This document shows, piece after piece, positions 11,586 to 23,400 of a stretch of DNA of 64,000 nt. The stretch is taken from NCBI RefSeq assembly GCF_949987535.1, contig NC_080077.1:40566561-40630560 (forward strand), in the 5' to 3' direction. Position 1 is the stretch's first letter. Each line of letters starts with the position of its first letter. This DNA comes from Balaenoptera acutorostrata. Its lineage: Eukaryota > Chordata > Mammalia > Artiodactyla > Balaenopteridae. The notes under the pieces are model-generated. The model worked only from the letters and a program-made list of their open reading frames with translations, made no database searches and was not told the origin of the DNA. The position numbers and the translations under genes are program-made.

Positions 11586-12472
11586 ATGTCACAGATGAAG
11601 GAGCAAAGTAAAAACCTACAAGACCAAATAAACAAAGAGGAAATAGGCAATCTACGTGAAAAAGAATTCAGAGTAATGATAGCAAAGATCATCCAAAATC
11701 TCAATAATAGAATGGAAACACAGATTGAGAAAATATAAGAAATGTTTAACAAAGATCTAGAAGAACTAAAAAACAAGCAAACAGAAATGAACAACACAAT
11801 AACCAAAATGAAAAATACACTAGAAGGAATCAATAACAGAATAACTGAAGCAGAAGAACAAATAAGTGATCTGGAAGACAAAATGGTGGAAGTAACTTCT
11901 GAGGAGCAGAATAAAGAAAAAAGAATGAAAAGAATTGAAGACAATCTCAGAGACCTCTGAGACAACACTAAACGCACCAACATTTGAACTACAGGGGTCC
12001 CAGAAGAAGAAGAGAAAAAGAAAGGGTCTGAGAAAATATTTGAGGAGATTATAGTGGAAAAATTCCCTGACATGAGAAAGGAAATAGTCACCCAATACAG
12101 GAAGTGCAGAGAGTCCCATACAGGATAAACCCTAGGAGAAATACACCGAGACATATATTAATCAAACTAACAAAAATTAAATTCAAAGAAAAAATATTAA
12201 AAGCAGCAAGGGAAAAACAAAAAATAACATACAAAGGAATCCCCATAACGTTATCAGCTGATTTTTCAGCAGAAACTCTGAAGGCCAGAAGGGTGTGGCA
12301 GGATACACTTAAAGTGATGCAAGAGAAAAACCTACAACCAAGGTTACTCTACCAAGCAAAGATCTCATTCAGATTCAACGGAGAAATCTAAAGCTTTTCA
12401 GACAAGCAAAAGCTAAGAGAATTCAGCACCACCAAACCAGCTTTACGACAAATGCTAAAGAAATTTATCTAG
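11586..12472 (+). pseudogene. L1 ORF1p pseudogene
   Basis: ORF1 encodes the RNA-binding chaperone that coats L1 RNA in the cytoplasm as trimers. The ATG at 11586 starts a frame that meets TAA at 11736 after 50 codons. The same frame then continues through 11742-11960, a lysine- and glutamate-rich coiled coil with regular hydrophobic spacing ('LEELKNKQTEMNN', later 'EEQISDLEDKM'). A TGA at 11958 and a frameshift before 12104 follow. The C-terminal RNA-binding part is in another frame (12104-12391) and contains 'LSADFSAETLKARR', a hallmark of the ORF1p C-terminal domain. The net length of about 887 bp matches a usual ORF1 near 295 codons. It is dead as a gene. Confidence 0.92.
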
Positions 12473-12530
12473 GCGGGAAACACAAGAGGAGAAAAAGGCC
12501 CACAAAAACAAACCCAAAACAATTAAGAAA

Positions 12531-15500
12531 ATGGTAATAGGAATATTGATAATAACCTTGAATGTAAATGGATTAAATGCCCCAACCAAAAGACAGACTG
12601 GCTGAATGGATACAAAAACAAGACCCATATAAGCTGTCTACAAGAGAACCCCTTCAGACCTAGGAACACATACAGACTGAAAGTGAAGGGATGGAAAAAG
12701 ATACTGCATGCAAATGGAAATCAAAAGAAAGCTGGAGCCGCAATACTGGTATCAGATAAAATAGATTTTAAAATAAAGACTGTTACAAGAGATAAGGAAG
12801 GACAGTACTTAATGATCAAGGGATCAATCCAAGAAGAAGATGTAACAATTATAAATGTTTATGCATCCAACATAGGAGCACCTCAATTCATAAGGTAAAT
12901 GCTAACAGCCATGAAAGGGGAAATCGACAGTAACACAATCATAGTAGGGGATGTTAACATGCCACTTACACCAATGAACAGATCATCCAAACAGAAAATA
13001 AATAAGGAAACACAAGCTTTTAATGACACAAGAGACTAGATAGATTTAATTGATATTTATAGAACGTTCCACCCAAAAGTGGCAGAATACACTTTCTTCT
13101 CAAGTGCACGCAGAACATTCACCAGGGTAGATCATATCTTGGGTCACAAATCAAACCTTGAAAAATTTAAGAAAATTGAAATCATATCAAGCATCTTTTT
13201 TGACAACAATGGTATGAGATTGGAAATCAATTACAGGAAAAAAACTGTAAAAACCACAAATACATGGAGGCTAAACAGTGCACACTAAATAAGCAAGAGA
13301 TCACTGAAGAAATCAAAGAAGAAATTAAAAAATGCCTAGAAACAAATGACAACGAAAACATGATGAACGAAAACCTATGGGACACAGCAAAAGCAGTTCT
13401 AAGAGGGAAGTTTATAATAATTCAATCTCATCTTAAGAAACATGAAAAATCTCAAATAAACAATCTACTCTACACCTAAAGCAACTAGAGAAAGAAGAAC
13501 AGAGAAAACCCAAAGTCAGTAGAGGAAAGAAATCATAAAGATCAGAGCAGAAATAAATGAAATAGAAGCAAAGAAAACAATAGCAAATATAAATAAAACT
13601 AAAAACTGGTTCTTTGAGAAGATAAACAAAATTGATAAACCCTTAGCCAGACTCATCAAGAAAAAAAGGGAGAGGAAACAAATCAATAAAATTAGAAATG
13701 AAAAAGGAGAAATCGCAACTGACAATTCAGAAATACAAAGGATTATAAGAGACTGCTACAAACAACTATATGCCAATAAAATGGACAACCACAAAGAAAT
13801 GGACAAATTCTGGGAAAGGTACAACTTTCTAAGATTGAACCAGGAAGAATTAGAAAATATAAACAGACCTATGACAAGTAATGAAATTGAAGCTGTAATT
13901 AAAAATCTTCCAGCAAACAAAAGTCCAGGACCAAATGGCTTCACAGGTGAATTCTATCAAACATTTAGAGAAGAGTTAACACCGATCCTTCTCAAACTCT
14001 TCCAAAAAATTGCAGAAGGAAGAACACTCCAAATTCATTCTACAAAGCCACCATCACCCTGATACCAAAACCAGAAAAAGATATCACAAAAAAAGAAAAT
14101 TATAGACCAATATCACTGATGAATATAGATGCAAAAATCGTGAACAAAATCCTAGCAAACATAATCCAACAACATATTAAAAGGATGATACACCATGATC
14201 AAGTGGGATTTATCCCAGGGATGCAAGGATTCTTCAATATACGCAAATCAATCAATGTGATACACCGTATTAACAAATTTAGGAATAAAAACCATAATCA
14301 TCTCAATCGATGCAGAAAAAGCTTTCGACAAAATTCAACACCAATTTATGATAAAAACTCTCCAGAAAATGGGCATAGAGGGAACTACCTCAACATAACA
14401 AAGGCCATATATGACAAACCCACAGCAAACATCATACTCAATGGTGAAAAACTGAAAGCATTTCCTCTAAGATCAGGAACAAGACAAGGATGTCCACTCT
14501 CACCACTCTTATGCAACATAGTTTTGGAAGTTCTAGCTGTGGCAATTAGAGAAGAAAAAGAAATAAAAGGAATACAAATTGGAAAAGTAAAACTGTCACT
14601 GTTAGCAGATGACATGACACTATACATAGAAAATCCTAAAGATGCCACCAGAAAACTTCGAGAACTAATCAATGAATTTGGTAAGGTTGCAGGATACAAG
14701 ATTATTGCACAGAAATCTCTGGCATTCCTATACACTAACAAAGAAAAATCAGAAAGAGAAATTAAGGAAACGCTCCCATTTACCATTGCAACAAAAAGAA
14801 TAAAATACCTAGGAGTAAACTTACTTAAGTAGGTAAAAGACTTGTACTCAGAAAACTATAAAACAAGGATAAAGGAAATCAAAGATGATACAAACAGATG
14901 GAGAAATATACCATGTTCTTGGCTTGGAAGAATCAATATTGTGAAAATGACTATACTACCTAAAGCAATCTACAGATTCAATGCAATCCCTATCAAACTA
15001 CCAATGGCGTTCTTTACAGAATTAGAACAAAAAATTTTACAATTTGTATGGAAATACAAAAGACCCTGAATAGCCAAAGCAATCTTGAGAAAGAAAAACG
15101 GAGCTGGAGGAATCAGGCTCCCTGACTTCAAACTACACTACAAAGCTACAGTAATCAAGACAGTATGGTACAGGCACAAAAACAGAAATATAGATCAATG
15201 ATACAGGATAGAAAACCCAGAGATAAACCCATGCACATATGGTCACCTAATTTATGACAAAGGAGGCAAGAACATACAATGGAGAAAAGACAGCCTCTTC
15301 AATAAGTGGTGCTGGGAAAACTGGACAGCTACATGTAAAAGAATGAAATTGGAACACTACCTAACACCATACACAAAAATAAACTCAAAATGGATTAAAG
15401 ACCTAAATGTAAGGCCAGACACCATAAAACTCTTAGAGGAAAACATAGGCAGAACACTCTATGACATAAATCACAGCAAGATCCTTTTTGACCCACCTCC

Positions 15501-16708
15501 TAGAGAAATGGAAATAGAAACAAAAATAAACAAATGGGACCTAATGAAACTTCAAAGCTTTTGCACAGCAAAGGAAACCGTAAACAAGACGAAAAGACAA
15601 CCCACAGAATGGGAGAAAATATTTGCAAATGAAGCAACTGACAAAGGATTAATCTCCAAAACATACAAGCAACCCATGCAGCTCAATATCAAAAAAACAA
15701 ACATTTCAATTAAAAAATGGACAGAAGACCTAAATAGACATTTCACCGAAGAAGACATACAAATGACCAAGAGGCACATGAAAAGATGATCGGACTTCCC
15801 TGGTGGCGCAGTGGTTAAGAATCCACCTGCCAATGCAGGGGACACGGGTTTGAGCCCTGGTCTGGAAAGATCCCACATGCTGTGGAGCAACTAAGTCCCT
15901 GTGCCACAACAACTGAGCCTGTGCTCTAGAGCCCATGAACCACAACTACTGAGCCCACATGCCACAACTGCTGAAGCCCATGTGCCTAGAGCCCCTGCTC
16001 TGCAACAAGAGAAGCCACCACAATGAGAAGCCCACGCACTGCAAAAAAGAGTAGCCCCTACTCACTGCAACTAGAGAAAGCCCATGCACAGCAAAAAAGA
16101 CCCAACACAGCCAAAAATAAATAAATTAAATAAATAAATAATAAAAATAAAAATTACCTTAAAAGAAAAGATGCTCAACATCACTAATTATTAGAGAAAT
16201 GCAAATTAAAACTACAATGAGGTATCACCTCACACCTGTCAGAATGGTCATTAACAAATCTAGAAACAATAAATGCTGGAAAGGGTGTGGTGAAAAGGGA
16301 ACCCTTTTGCACTGTTGGTAGGAATGTAAATTGATACAGCCACTATGGAGAACAGTATGGAGGTTCCTTAAAAAACTAAAAATAGAGCTACAATATGATC
16401 CAGCAATGCCACTACTGGGCATATACCCTGAGAAAACCATAATTCAAAAAGAGACATGTACCAAAATGTCCATTGCAGCACTATTTAGATTAGCCAGGAC
16501 ATGGATGCAACCTAAATGTAAATCGACAGATGAATGGATAAAAAAGATGTGGCACATATATACAATGGAATATTACCCAGCCATAAAAAGAAACGAAATT
16601 GAGTTATTTGTAGTTAGGTGGATGGACCTAGAGTCTGTCATACAGAGTGAAGTAAGTCAGAAAGAGAAAAACAAATACCATATGCTAATGCATATATATG
16701 GAATCTGA
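12531..16708 (+). pseudogene. L1 ORF2p pseudogene (endonuclease and reverse transcriptase)
   Basis: ORF2 encodes the endonuclease/reverse transcriptase that nicks target DNA and copies L1 RNA into it. The start is ATG at 12531 ('ATGGTAATAGG'). A small deletion near 12594 shifts the frame. Stops occur at 12896 (CAA to TAA) and near 13037. In the endonuclease the metal-site motif reads GDVNMPL instead of GDFNTPL, and the motif usually SDHNG reads FDNNG ('SSIFFDNNGMRLEI', about 13184-13230), so the catalytic His is lost. The reverse transcriptase keeps '[12 protein letters not shown]' and LADD at 14602-14613, where the family has FADD. Frame breaks follow at 14832 and 15069. A CHR SINE splits the C-terminal part, which resumes and ends at 'KYHMLMHIYGI'. 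Without the SINE it is about 3.8 kb, the normal ORF2 size. Confidence 0.95.
15792..16164 (+). mobile_element. CHR SINE nested in L1 ORF2
   Basis: A full-length long-form CHR SINE begins 'ggacttccctggtggcg' and ends in an A-rich (AAAT)n tail. The duplication GAAAAGATGATC at 15780-15791 and GAAAAGATGCTC at 16165-16176 differ at one base and come from the L1 target. The tRNA-derived head has a Pol III A-box-like TGGCGCAGTGG (15804-15814) and a B-box-like GGTTTGAGCCC (15847-15857). It inserted after the L1. Confidence 0.95.
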
Positions 16709-17209
16709 GAAAAAAAAAAAAAGGTACTGATGAACCTAGTGTCAGGGCAGGAATAAAGACGTAGACATAGAGAATGGACTTGAGGACACGGGGTGGGGAG
16801 GGGGAAGCTGGGATGAAGTGAGAGTAACATCGACATATATACACTACCAAATGTAAAATAGATAGCTAGTGGGAAGCAGCAGCATAGCACAGGGAGATCA
16901 GCTCGGTGCTTTGTGACCACCTAGAGGGGTGGGATAGGGACAGTGGGGAGAAGCTCCAGAGGGAGGGGATATGGGTATATATATATGCATATGGCTGATT
17001 CACTTTGTTGTACAACAGAAACTAACACAGTATTGTGAAGCAATTATACTCTAATAAAGATCTATTAAAAAAAAAGAAATTTCTCTTTTTGGTCTCTTTT
17101 ATATCTGGCAACTTGAATGGCATCTCCAACTTTGGTCAAATGTTTATAAGAATCTCTTTTGCTCAGGAAGTTAGGATGCATTCCCGTTACATGATTAAAA
17201 GTAAATATG

Positions 17210-17412
17210 GGAACTTTCCTCGTGGCACAGTGGTTAAGACTCCGAGCTCCCAATGCAGAGGGCCCGGGTTTGACCCCTGGTCAGGGAACTAGATCCCATA
17301 TGCATGCTGCAACTAGGAGTTCACACGCCACAACTAAGGAGCCTGCCTGCCACAACTAAGACCTGATGCAACCAAATAAATTAATAAATAAATAAAAATA
17401 AATTAAAAAATA
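17210..17412 (+). mobile_element. Short CHR-family SINE
   Basis: A perfect 13-bp duplication AAAAGTAAATATG lies at 17197-17209 and 17413-17425. The head reads 'ggaactttcctcgtggcac' with a B-box-like 'gggtttgacccc'. The body is shorter and different after the head ('agatcccatatgcatgc'), so it belongs to an older or shorter subfamily than the copies at 1399, 15792, 46570 and 63173. Confidence 0.92.
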
Positions 17413-17562
17413 AAAAGTAAATATGACTGTGTCTATTCTAGTTCAGTACGTACTCCAGAAGAAAACATGGCTTCTTTTCCCACTAGATCATCTAGTAGAT
17501 AATGCTCATCATGGTGGACAATAAGATTACAAAACCAAATCTCAAATCCAAAATACATTCAT

Positions 17563-17619
17563 GTATACATACATACATGTATGTGTGTGTACGTCTGTGT
17601 GTGTGTGTGTGTGTGTGTG
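17563..17619 (+). repeat. (CATA)n/(TG)n microsatellite
   Basis: A compound run of ACATACATACATGTATG followed by a TG-repeat stretch. Likely length-polymorphic. Confidence 0.9.
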
Positions 17620-18222
17620 AAAAATAAAAGGCTATTTTTAAACCTTTTTTCTTTATTTTGGCCTGTTCTTCTCAGAACAATAGACTCCACCATTCTTATT
17701 CTCAGAGGCATTTGACCCTTTCATGTCCCAACTGCGTGTGGTATTATTACAAAAGACATCATATTAAGTACAAGTGGCTTAGCCTTAGTTTCCCTTCCTA
17801 AGAAGTAGTAGATTCAATTAAACTTTTTAAAGATTTCCCTTTCTAAAAGTATGTGTTTGAAAAGGGAGGAATTGCAGGTAGGGAGAGCTCCAGTTTGTAT
17901 ATAATACATGTGCAAAAAACTTACACCAACTGTGTGAACATGAGTAAGACTGAACAGACATTTGAAAATTTACTAACATTGCACTACCTTATCTTGTGAT
18001 TTATATTAAGGTAAGGAAGACAAGTCAGTGCTTATTCTCATTAACAACAATCCTAAAAAGTTATTAATCCTAAATCTGACCTTAGGACTAAAGGAGCTAC
18101 TTCTTCTTTTATGCTGTCAGTACAAAACTGGAGTCATGAGGAAGTCTAAGTGTGATTCTAGAGATAGAAAATTGGCTAACTTTGACCACAAGAAACAGAC
18201 TTTAGTGAACTGTGCTGTAAAA

Positions 18223-18282
18223 TCCCTTCTCCTTTTCCTTCTCTCTCTCCCTCTCCTTCTCCCTTTCCTTCTCCTTCTTCAG
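18223..18282 (+). repeat. Polypyrimidine tract
   Basis: About 60 bases of almost only C and T with CTTCTC-like units. Such tracts can adopt triplex DNA. No gene is attached to it. Confidence 0.8.
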
Positions 18283-18327
18283 GAACAGAGGCAGAAATGG
18301 CAGTGATATGAAGCTTTTAGTTTAAAT

Positions 18328-19903
18328 AAGGATTGGCAAACTCTGATCCATGAATCAGATCTGACCCTCTGCCTATTTTCGTATAGTCTGTGAGCTAAGA
18401 ATGTTTTTAAATGGTTGAGATTAATCCAAAAGAATAATGACATTTCATGACACATGAAATTCAAATTTCAGTATTTATAAATAAAGTAATATTGGAACAG
18501 CCACATCCATTTGTTTATATATCATATATCATTGCTTTCATGCTATATTGGCAAAGTTAAGTAGCTGCAACAGAGACCGTATATAATACTCTCATCACTT
18601 CACACGCCTGCTCTGTGCACTACAAATCACAGTGATGTAATTATAACTCAACAGCATTTCAAATGCCATGCATATTGCTGTACCACGACATGATTTTTAT
18701 GAATTGCCAGTGTGTATCTATCATGTCAACACAAGAAGAGAAAACTGCACTTCGAAAACTATACTTTTAAGGCACAATGGAGTATGGATTATTTTATTAT
18801 TGAATTAGATGCTGAAGAATGGTGTTTATTATGAAGTGACACTATAGCTGTACTAAAATAATACAATATACATCAACATTACCAGACCAAGCATTCTATA
18901 CACATATAGTGTATAGTTGGACAAATTTACCAAGCTTGTGAAAGTTTCTTGAACAAGAAGAACTGCCCTCAATCAGTATTATTGAATACTGAATAGCTTT
19001 GGATGGTAGCTTTTGCTGCAGCCTTGATAACGTCTCTTAATGAATTAAATCTAAAGTTACGAGGCAATACAGAGTTTATATGTGAAACTTATACTGCAGC
19101 AAAGACATTTGGACAACTAATGTTTTCTTGAGTGACAAATAATTTTAAGCTGCCTTATACACATCATGTGTTGGCAAAAGCTAAAACAAGAGTCACGATT
19201 TTTATCCCCATACAAATTTACAGTGAGTACATTTTTGGGGCTCAAACTACAGTTCCAGCAGCATTTTTCAGATGTTGATTGATGCAAGTAGAAAAGAAAT
19301 TTCATCATTTCAAAACCATCTAACTGTACAATTGAGAAGATTTCACCTAACTGTCAATTGGAAGTGATTAATCTGAAGTGTATTGACATACTAAAAGGCA
19401 AATATCAGAAGAGGAATCTCACAGAATCTTGTTAATGTATTTCAAATTTTAAATATGATTAAAATCATATGCTGGTGGATTGATAACAGTATTTGGCAGT
19501 ATTATCTCTGTGAAAAGACATTTTGAAAGATGAAATACTTTATAAAATCTCATTACAGATAACATTAACAGATGAATATTTATAATTGATTCTGATGACT
19601 GGGGACACTAACTTCAAACTCCAATGAAGCAAAAGCTTATACCCCTTCCTTAAAAAAGAGAATTCCATTTTTTTATTTACAGTCCTGTATTACAAAATAT
19701 TATTTTGTAGTTCTCAAAATAATTTGACTACTGGAGTACTCAATTACAATCATAATATGCATTCATCAATTTAAAAATATGTAGAAATTTGTTTTCTTTC
19801 TTATTATATAACTACCTACACACTATCCTTAATTTTTCACTTGGCTCACAAACTTTAAAATATTTATTATCTGGGCCTTTACAGAAAAATTTGCTGACCT
19901 CTG
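18328..19903 (+). mobile_element. Fossil hAT (Charlie-like) DNA transposon
   Basis: The left end reads 'aaggattggcaaactctg' and the right end 'tttgctgacctctg', which are inverted copies of the known mammalian hAT end CAGGGATTGGCAAACT. The flanking 8-mers GTTTAAAT (18320-18327) and ATCTAAAT (19904-19911) match at 6 of 8 positions, fitting the 8-bp duplications made by hAT elements. Near the left end 'ggaacagccacatccattt' also follows the consensus. The 1.58-kb length, with transposase pieces inside, shows an internally deleted relative of an autonomous element rather than a short MITE. Confidence 0.88.
18733..19600 (+). pseudogene. hAT transposase relic (BED finger and C-terminal blocks)
   Basis: The transposase cut and pasted the element using a BED zinc finger to bind the ends. 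From 18733 the plus strand reads KKRKLHFENYTFKAQW, then DYFIIELD, then YNIHQHYQTKHS, matching the BED-finger start of ZBED/Charlie transposases. The second zinc-binding Cys codon is now TGA, while the HYQTKH end is kept. From 19033 the same frame reads SLNELNLKLRGN, and from 19492 FGSIISVKRHFER, the two best-kept C-terminal hAT blocks, with 'CQLEVINLKC' in between. Only about 120 bp separates the finger from the C-terminal part, so most of the catalytic core is deleted. Many stops; no function remains. Confidence 0.82.
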
Positions 19904-19911
19904 ATCTAAAT

Positions 19912-20239
19912 GAAGTAAATCTGAATTCTGGTTCCACCAGCAGAACATAGAAGAAACTGATGGCAGGAAGAAGGTGCTGGAGGCCACTGACCCCTGGGGT
20001 TGGGATGATTCCTGTCTTAAGGACTGCAGGGAAAGAGATTGGCTGCAAGGGTCATATCTGAGATTTTCTTCTCTCAAAAAGAGCAGAGGCTAGCATAAGG
20101 ATTAATTCTCCTATTGTCAGAATTAGCCAGGTGTCTTTGAGAATCTTTGACCACAAGACCTTTAGGAAAGACTGGACCAAGGTTAAATTTTTTAATTTGC
20201 ACAAATAATAAAGAAATAAAACATTATTTTATTTCCCAA
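19912..20239. other. Unassigned non-coding stretch
   Basis: No gene or repeat recognised. Two overlapping minus-strand frames at 19812-20077 begin inside the transposon and look like chance. Confidence 0.4.
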
Positions 20240-20420
20240 TGTTGCTAAAACCAGACCCTGCTTATGCATACATAGAGAAAATTCTGAAGGGTACCCACCA
20301 ACATGTTAATATTGGTTCTCTCTGGGTCACAGGCTTATAGGTTATTTTACTATTTTCTTTTCTCTAATCTTTTTTCCCCTGATCTTTCTACAGTGGATAT
20401 TTGTTATTTTACTCTTTCAC
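20240..20420 (+). mobile_element. Ancient L1 3' end fragment
   Basis: 'gaaaattctgaagggtaccc', 'accaacatgttaatattgg', 'ttctctctgggtcac' and the following T-rich run are in the order of an old L1M 3' UTR. Confidence 0.6.
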
Positions 20421-23400
20421 TTGTCTTTTATATTTCTTCCTTGATGTTTCCACAGTGATTATATTTTATTTTAAAATTCATACTTTAAAAAATTACTCCA
20501 CTTTAAAGGTATTTTCTTATTTATTAATGTTCCAAAATCATCCTGGGAGAGGACAAATTTTTACTATTTATTTTCAGATTACTTATGAGGAAAAAAGGTT
20601 GTAGTTGAAAGAAAGATCAGTAAGCTAGCTAAGTGTTTCCTCTGTAAACACTTTCATTTTTTTTCTTCAAGAAAACAAAATTAAAAAAAAAAAAAATTAA
20701 AGGAATGCCCACATACAGAATAGGAAATAATGTTCCTAAGTAACTGAATATACTCATATCATTAACGAACACGGAAGGCACCATTGTTGGTAAAAGAAAC
20801 ACGAGCTTTTTTTTCTTAAAAAAATAAAGTATACATAAGGCAGTATAGAGAAAAGGAATGAATAGGTTTCTTGTCATGACATTGAAAAAAAAAACTTTTT
20901 AAATAGAATGCAAAATTACTTTTTTGTGCATTGGTAAAAATTGTCTTATATTTTTAAAAAATCTAATCCTTTTACATTATCTCAAGTTATTCACAGCCCC
21001 GACCATTATGAATTCCTCTCAGACTGTGATTTCATGATGTGTTAAATGTCTTTAACATGCTAACTGTGAGCCTGAGAAAGCATCAGGTTCTGGAAGAAGT
21101 TAGTTGTCCTAGACACCCAGCAGCAGGGCCAGGTTAATCACACTGTCACACCCCAGAATACTGAGATACTATCACTGTTCCTGCCAATGACTTTCTGTTT
21201 GTTTCCATAGAGTTATATATTTATAGGAAAACTGTGTGTTTTTCTAAACAGATGTTTGTGTTTGTTTACTCTGTTGACACAGAAAATACTTAGAAATTTT
21301 GGATAATTTCTATGATAAGAGATGACATTGACCAATGTAAGTATTAAAGCCCACTATAGCTGCCTAATAAATTGCATGTATAAAATCACAAGTTTACTTT
21401 TTCTGAAACTAATGTCAAGTCTTCACGTCTTCTTACTAGCCTCTAACATTTTCAAAAAGAAATAAGGAAGATCTAGAGAAAATCAGAACAGGGACTATTA
21501 AAATATTTTTTCACTTCATTTTCCAACATTTCAGGAAAAAATAAAAAAGAAGGAAAGACTCTGTACAGACCAGTGTGAAAAAATTATGTCTTGTCTGAAC
21601 ATAACCAGGCCAGGAAAATAACCACTTTTCATTTAGTATTGATACTTGTTTGCAAGTTCAATATCAAAAAGATGATATTTACCATTCCTAGGTTCTTCAA
21701 AGATATAGAGGATAAAGGAAGAGTTTTTATAATAATGTCTTTAGAAAATATTTTCATGTGAAGGGAGCATAGAATCACCAGTCGTTCTTTTAGTCAGCAT
21801 ACCTCTGGGAGGTACATTAGGATTAAGTCTACTCTAATCACCATTTTTTAGCTGACAAAGGTGGGTTTTGAACTAATGTGTTCAAACATGAAGTTTGCTC
21901 ACATATGAAAAAAGAAAAAGACAAGATCAAGTCAAACTAGTCTTTATCACTAGTCTGGCAATCAATCACATGCCTTCCATGGAAAGGTGTTAGTTTTCCA
22001 TACAAAGTATTTGCTTTGATATACCTTATAGAAATACAAGATGTGCGTTGAAAACAGCCTGTCTTCCTTCATTTTCTTGGGTTCATAACTTTTAAAAAGT
22101 AGCTCACTTTTTTTAAAAGTGTGATTTCTTTATCACATTTTATGTCATTATTCTACAAATTAAGTCTTTCCTTTCTGTTGTAAGGTACAAAAATAAAAAT
22201 CAAATAATAGTCACAGAAAGGAGGTTCCCCTAAGGATAAGAAATATATACCAAATTCTATTTGCTTATTAAATATTTTGCTGTGCTTCATAAAATACCTA
22301 AAGAATTTTAGCTTATCCAATTATTATTTCTTTAAAGGGTACCTTCTGGAATATGGAGTATAAATAGTTATTTACACTAAATAGTAAAGAGAAGGTTACA
22401 TACCTTAAGTAGGTTTAGCTTACAATTTAAAATCATCACTCTTAAAGCACTTAAACACCAAATTTGCCATGGTGGGAGCAGCATCCCCAGGTAGCATGAA
22501 AGACAAGGCTGTAAAAAAAAAAAGTGAGAGGGAAGGACATATGACAGTAGGTACAGGACAGAGGAATCCCTTTCTTAGGGCACTTTTGTTCGGTGAAGTC
22601 AAGGTGGAAAGGGCTACAAAGCTGATGATCTGGATCCCTGGTAGCAGAAATGTACTTGGCAAAGTTTTTATTAAAACCAGAATTGGTAAAGGCTTCCACT
22701 TTATTTCTCCCAATATCCAATCAACTACTAAATCCTGGTGGCTCTTCATTAACAATTACTCTTGGACACATTGACTAAATATATAAATGTATTATTTAAT
22801 ACATGGATAAATGAATGAACAAACGAATGAATGAGGTACAGCAGGGAAAGGTCTTTTCACTTATTATCTCTCAGGTGAGATGCTGCATCCTGATTCCTGG
22901 GAGATCTCTCCAAACACAACAAAGTCACTGCGTGAGCCCAAAAATCATCATGCAATTCTGCAAAAGGGAGATGGAATCAAGCTCAGTATCAAGACCTTCA
23001 TTTAAAGGACAGGAAGGTATTTTGAAAAGTTAAGATAGAAGAGAATGTTGAAACTCACAACCTAGTTAGTAACTCCAGCTTATCCTTGGCACACAAAACA
23101 TCATGTCTTGCTGGTGACATGACTCCATTGTAAGGGCCACCCCCAGAGGGCGAGTGGCACTGAGCTTCCTAAAAAACTTCCTAGGCAACCAGGATTATGT
23201 CTGTGGGCCTGCATGTGGCCACAGGTGGATAGAGTGGCAGGAGGGCGGAGAAGGAAAAAGCAGGAGATTCAAGGCAGAAACCAGCCAAATTCATCTAACT
23301 TCAGCCACTCTTCTCATTTTTCAATGTAGCTTAGGCTATATTTTTAAATTATTATGCCATTATTATTACTATGTTTTATAACTTGTTAAGTGCCTACGGA

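Larger units (their letters stand above)
10728..17074 (+). mobile_element. Full-length L1 LINE, inactivated, with nested SINE
   Basis: The 10-bp duplication AGAAATTTCT at 10718-10727 and 17075-17084 marks both ends. In order there is a GC-rich 5' UTR (10728-11585), ORF1 (11586-12472), a short spacer, ORF2 (12531-16708, interrupted by a SINE at 15792-16164) and a 3' UTR ending 'taataaagatctatt' plus a short A-tail. Without the SINE it is about 6.0 kb, the usual full L1 length. Several stops and frameshifts break both ORFs, so it cannot move by itself. Divergence is moderate, which suggests insertion within the cetartiodactyl or cetacean lineage. Confidence 0.95.

Noticed and set aside
11393..12154. 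Minus-strand frame of 253 codons, the longest in the window
   Set aside because: It lies antisense to L1 ORF1. Its Ser-, Phe- and Leu-rich composition is what results from reading the coiled-coil coding strand backwards. The sense strand carries the real, decayed gene.
15792..15862. tRNA-like sequence with A and B boxes
   Set aside because: It is the tRNA-derived head of a CHR SINE, lacking a cloverleaf and CCA-end structure, so it is not a tRNA gene. The same holds for the heads at 1689, 17210, 36553, 46904 and 63445.
15552..15945. Minus-strand frames of 112 and 71 codons
   Set aside because: They run across the L1/SINE junction on the non-coding strand, so they are chance frames.
17563..17619. 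Regularly spaced short repeats considered as a CRISPR array
   Set aside because: It is a microsatellite with no spacers, in a mammalian genome.
22420..22774. Overlapping frames of 111, 101 and 89 codons on both strands
   Set aside because: Frames on both strands over the same bases, without any family motif, point to a local lack of stop codons rather than a gene.
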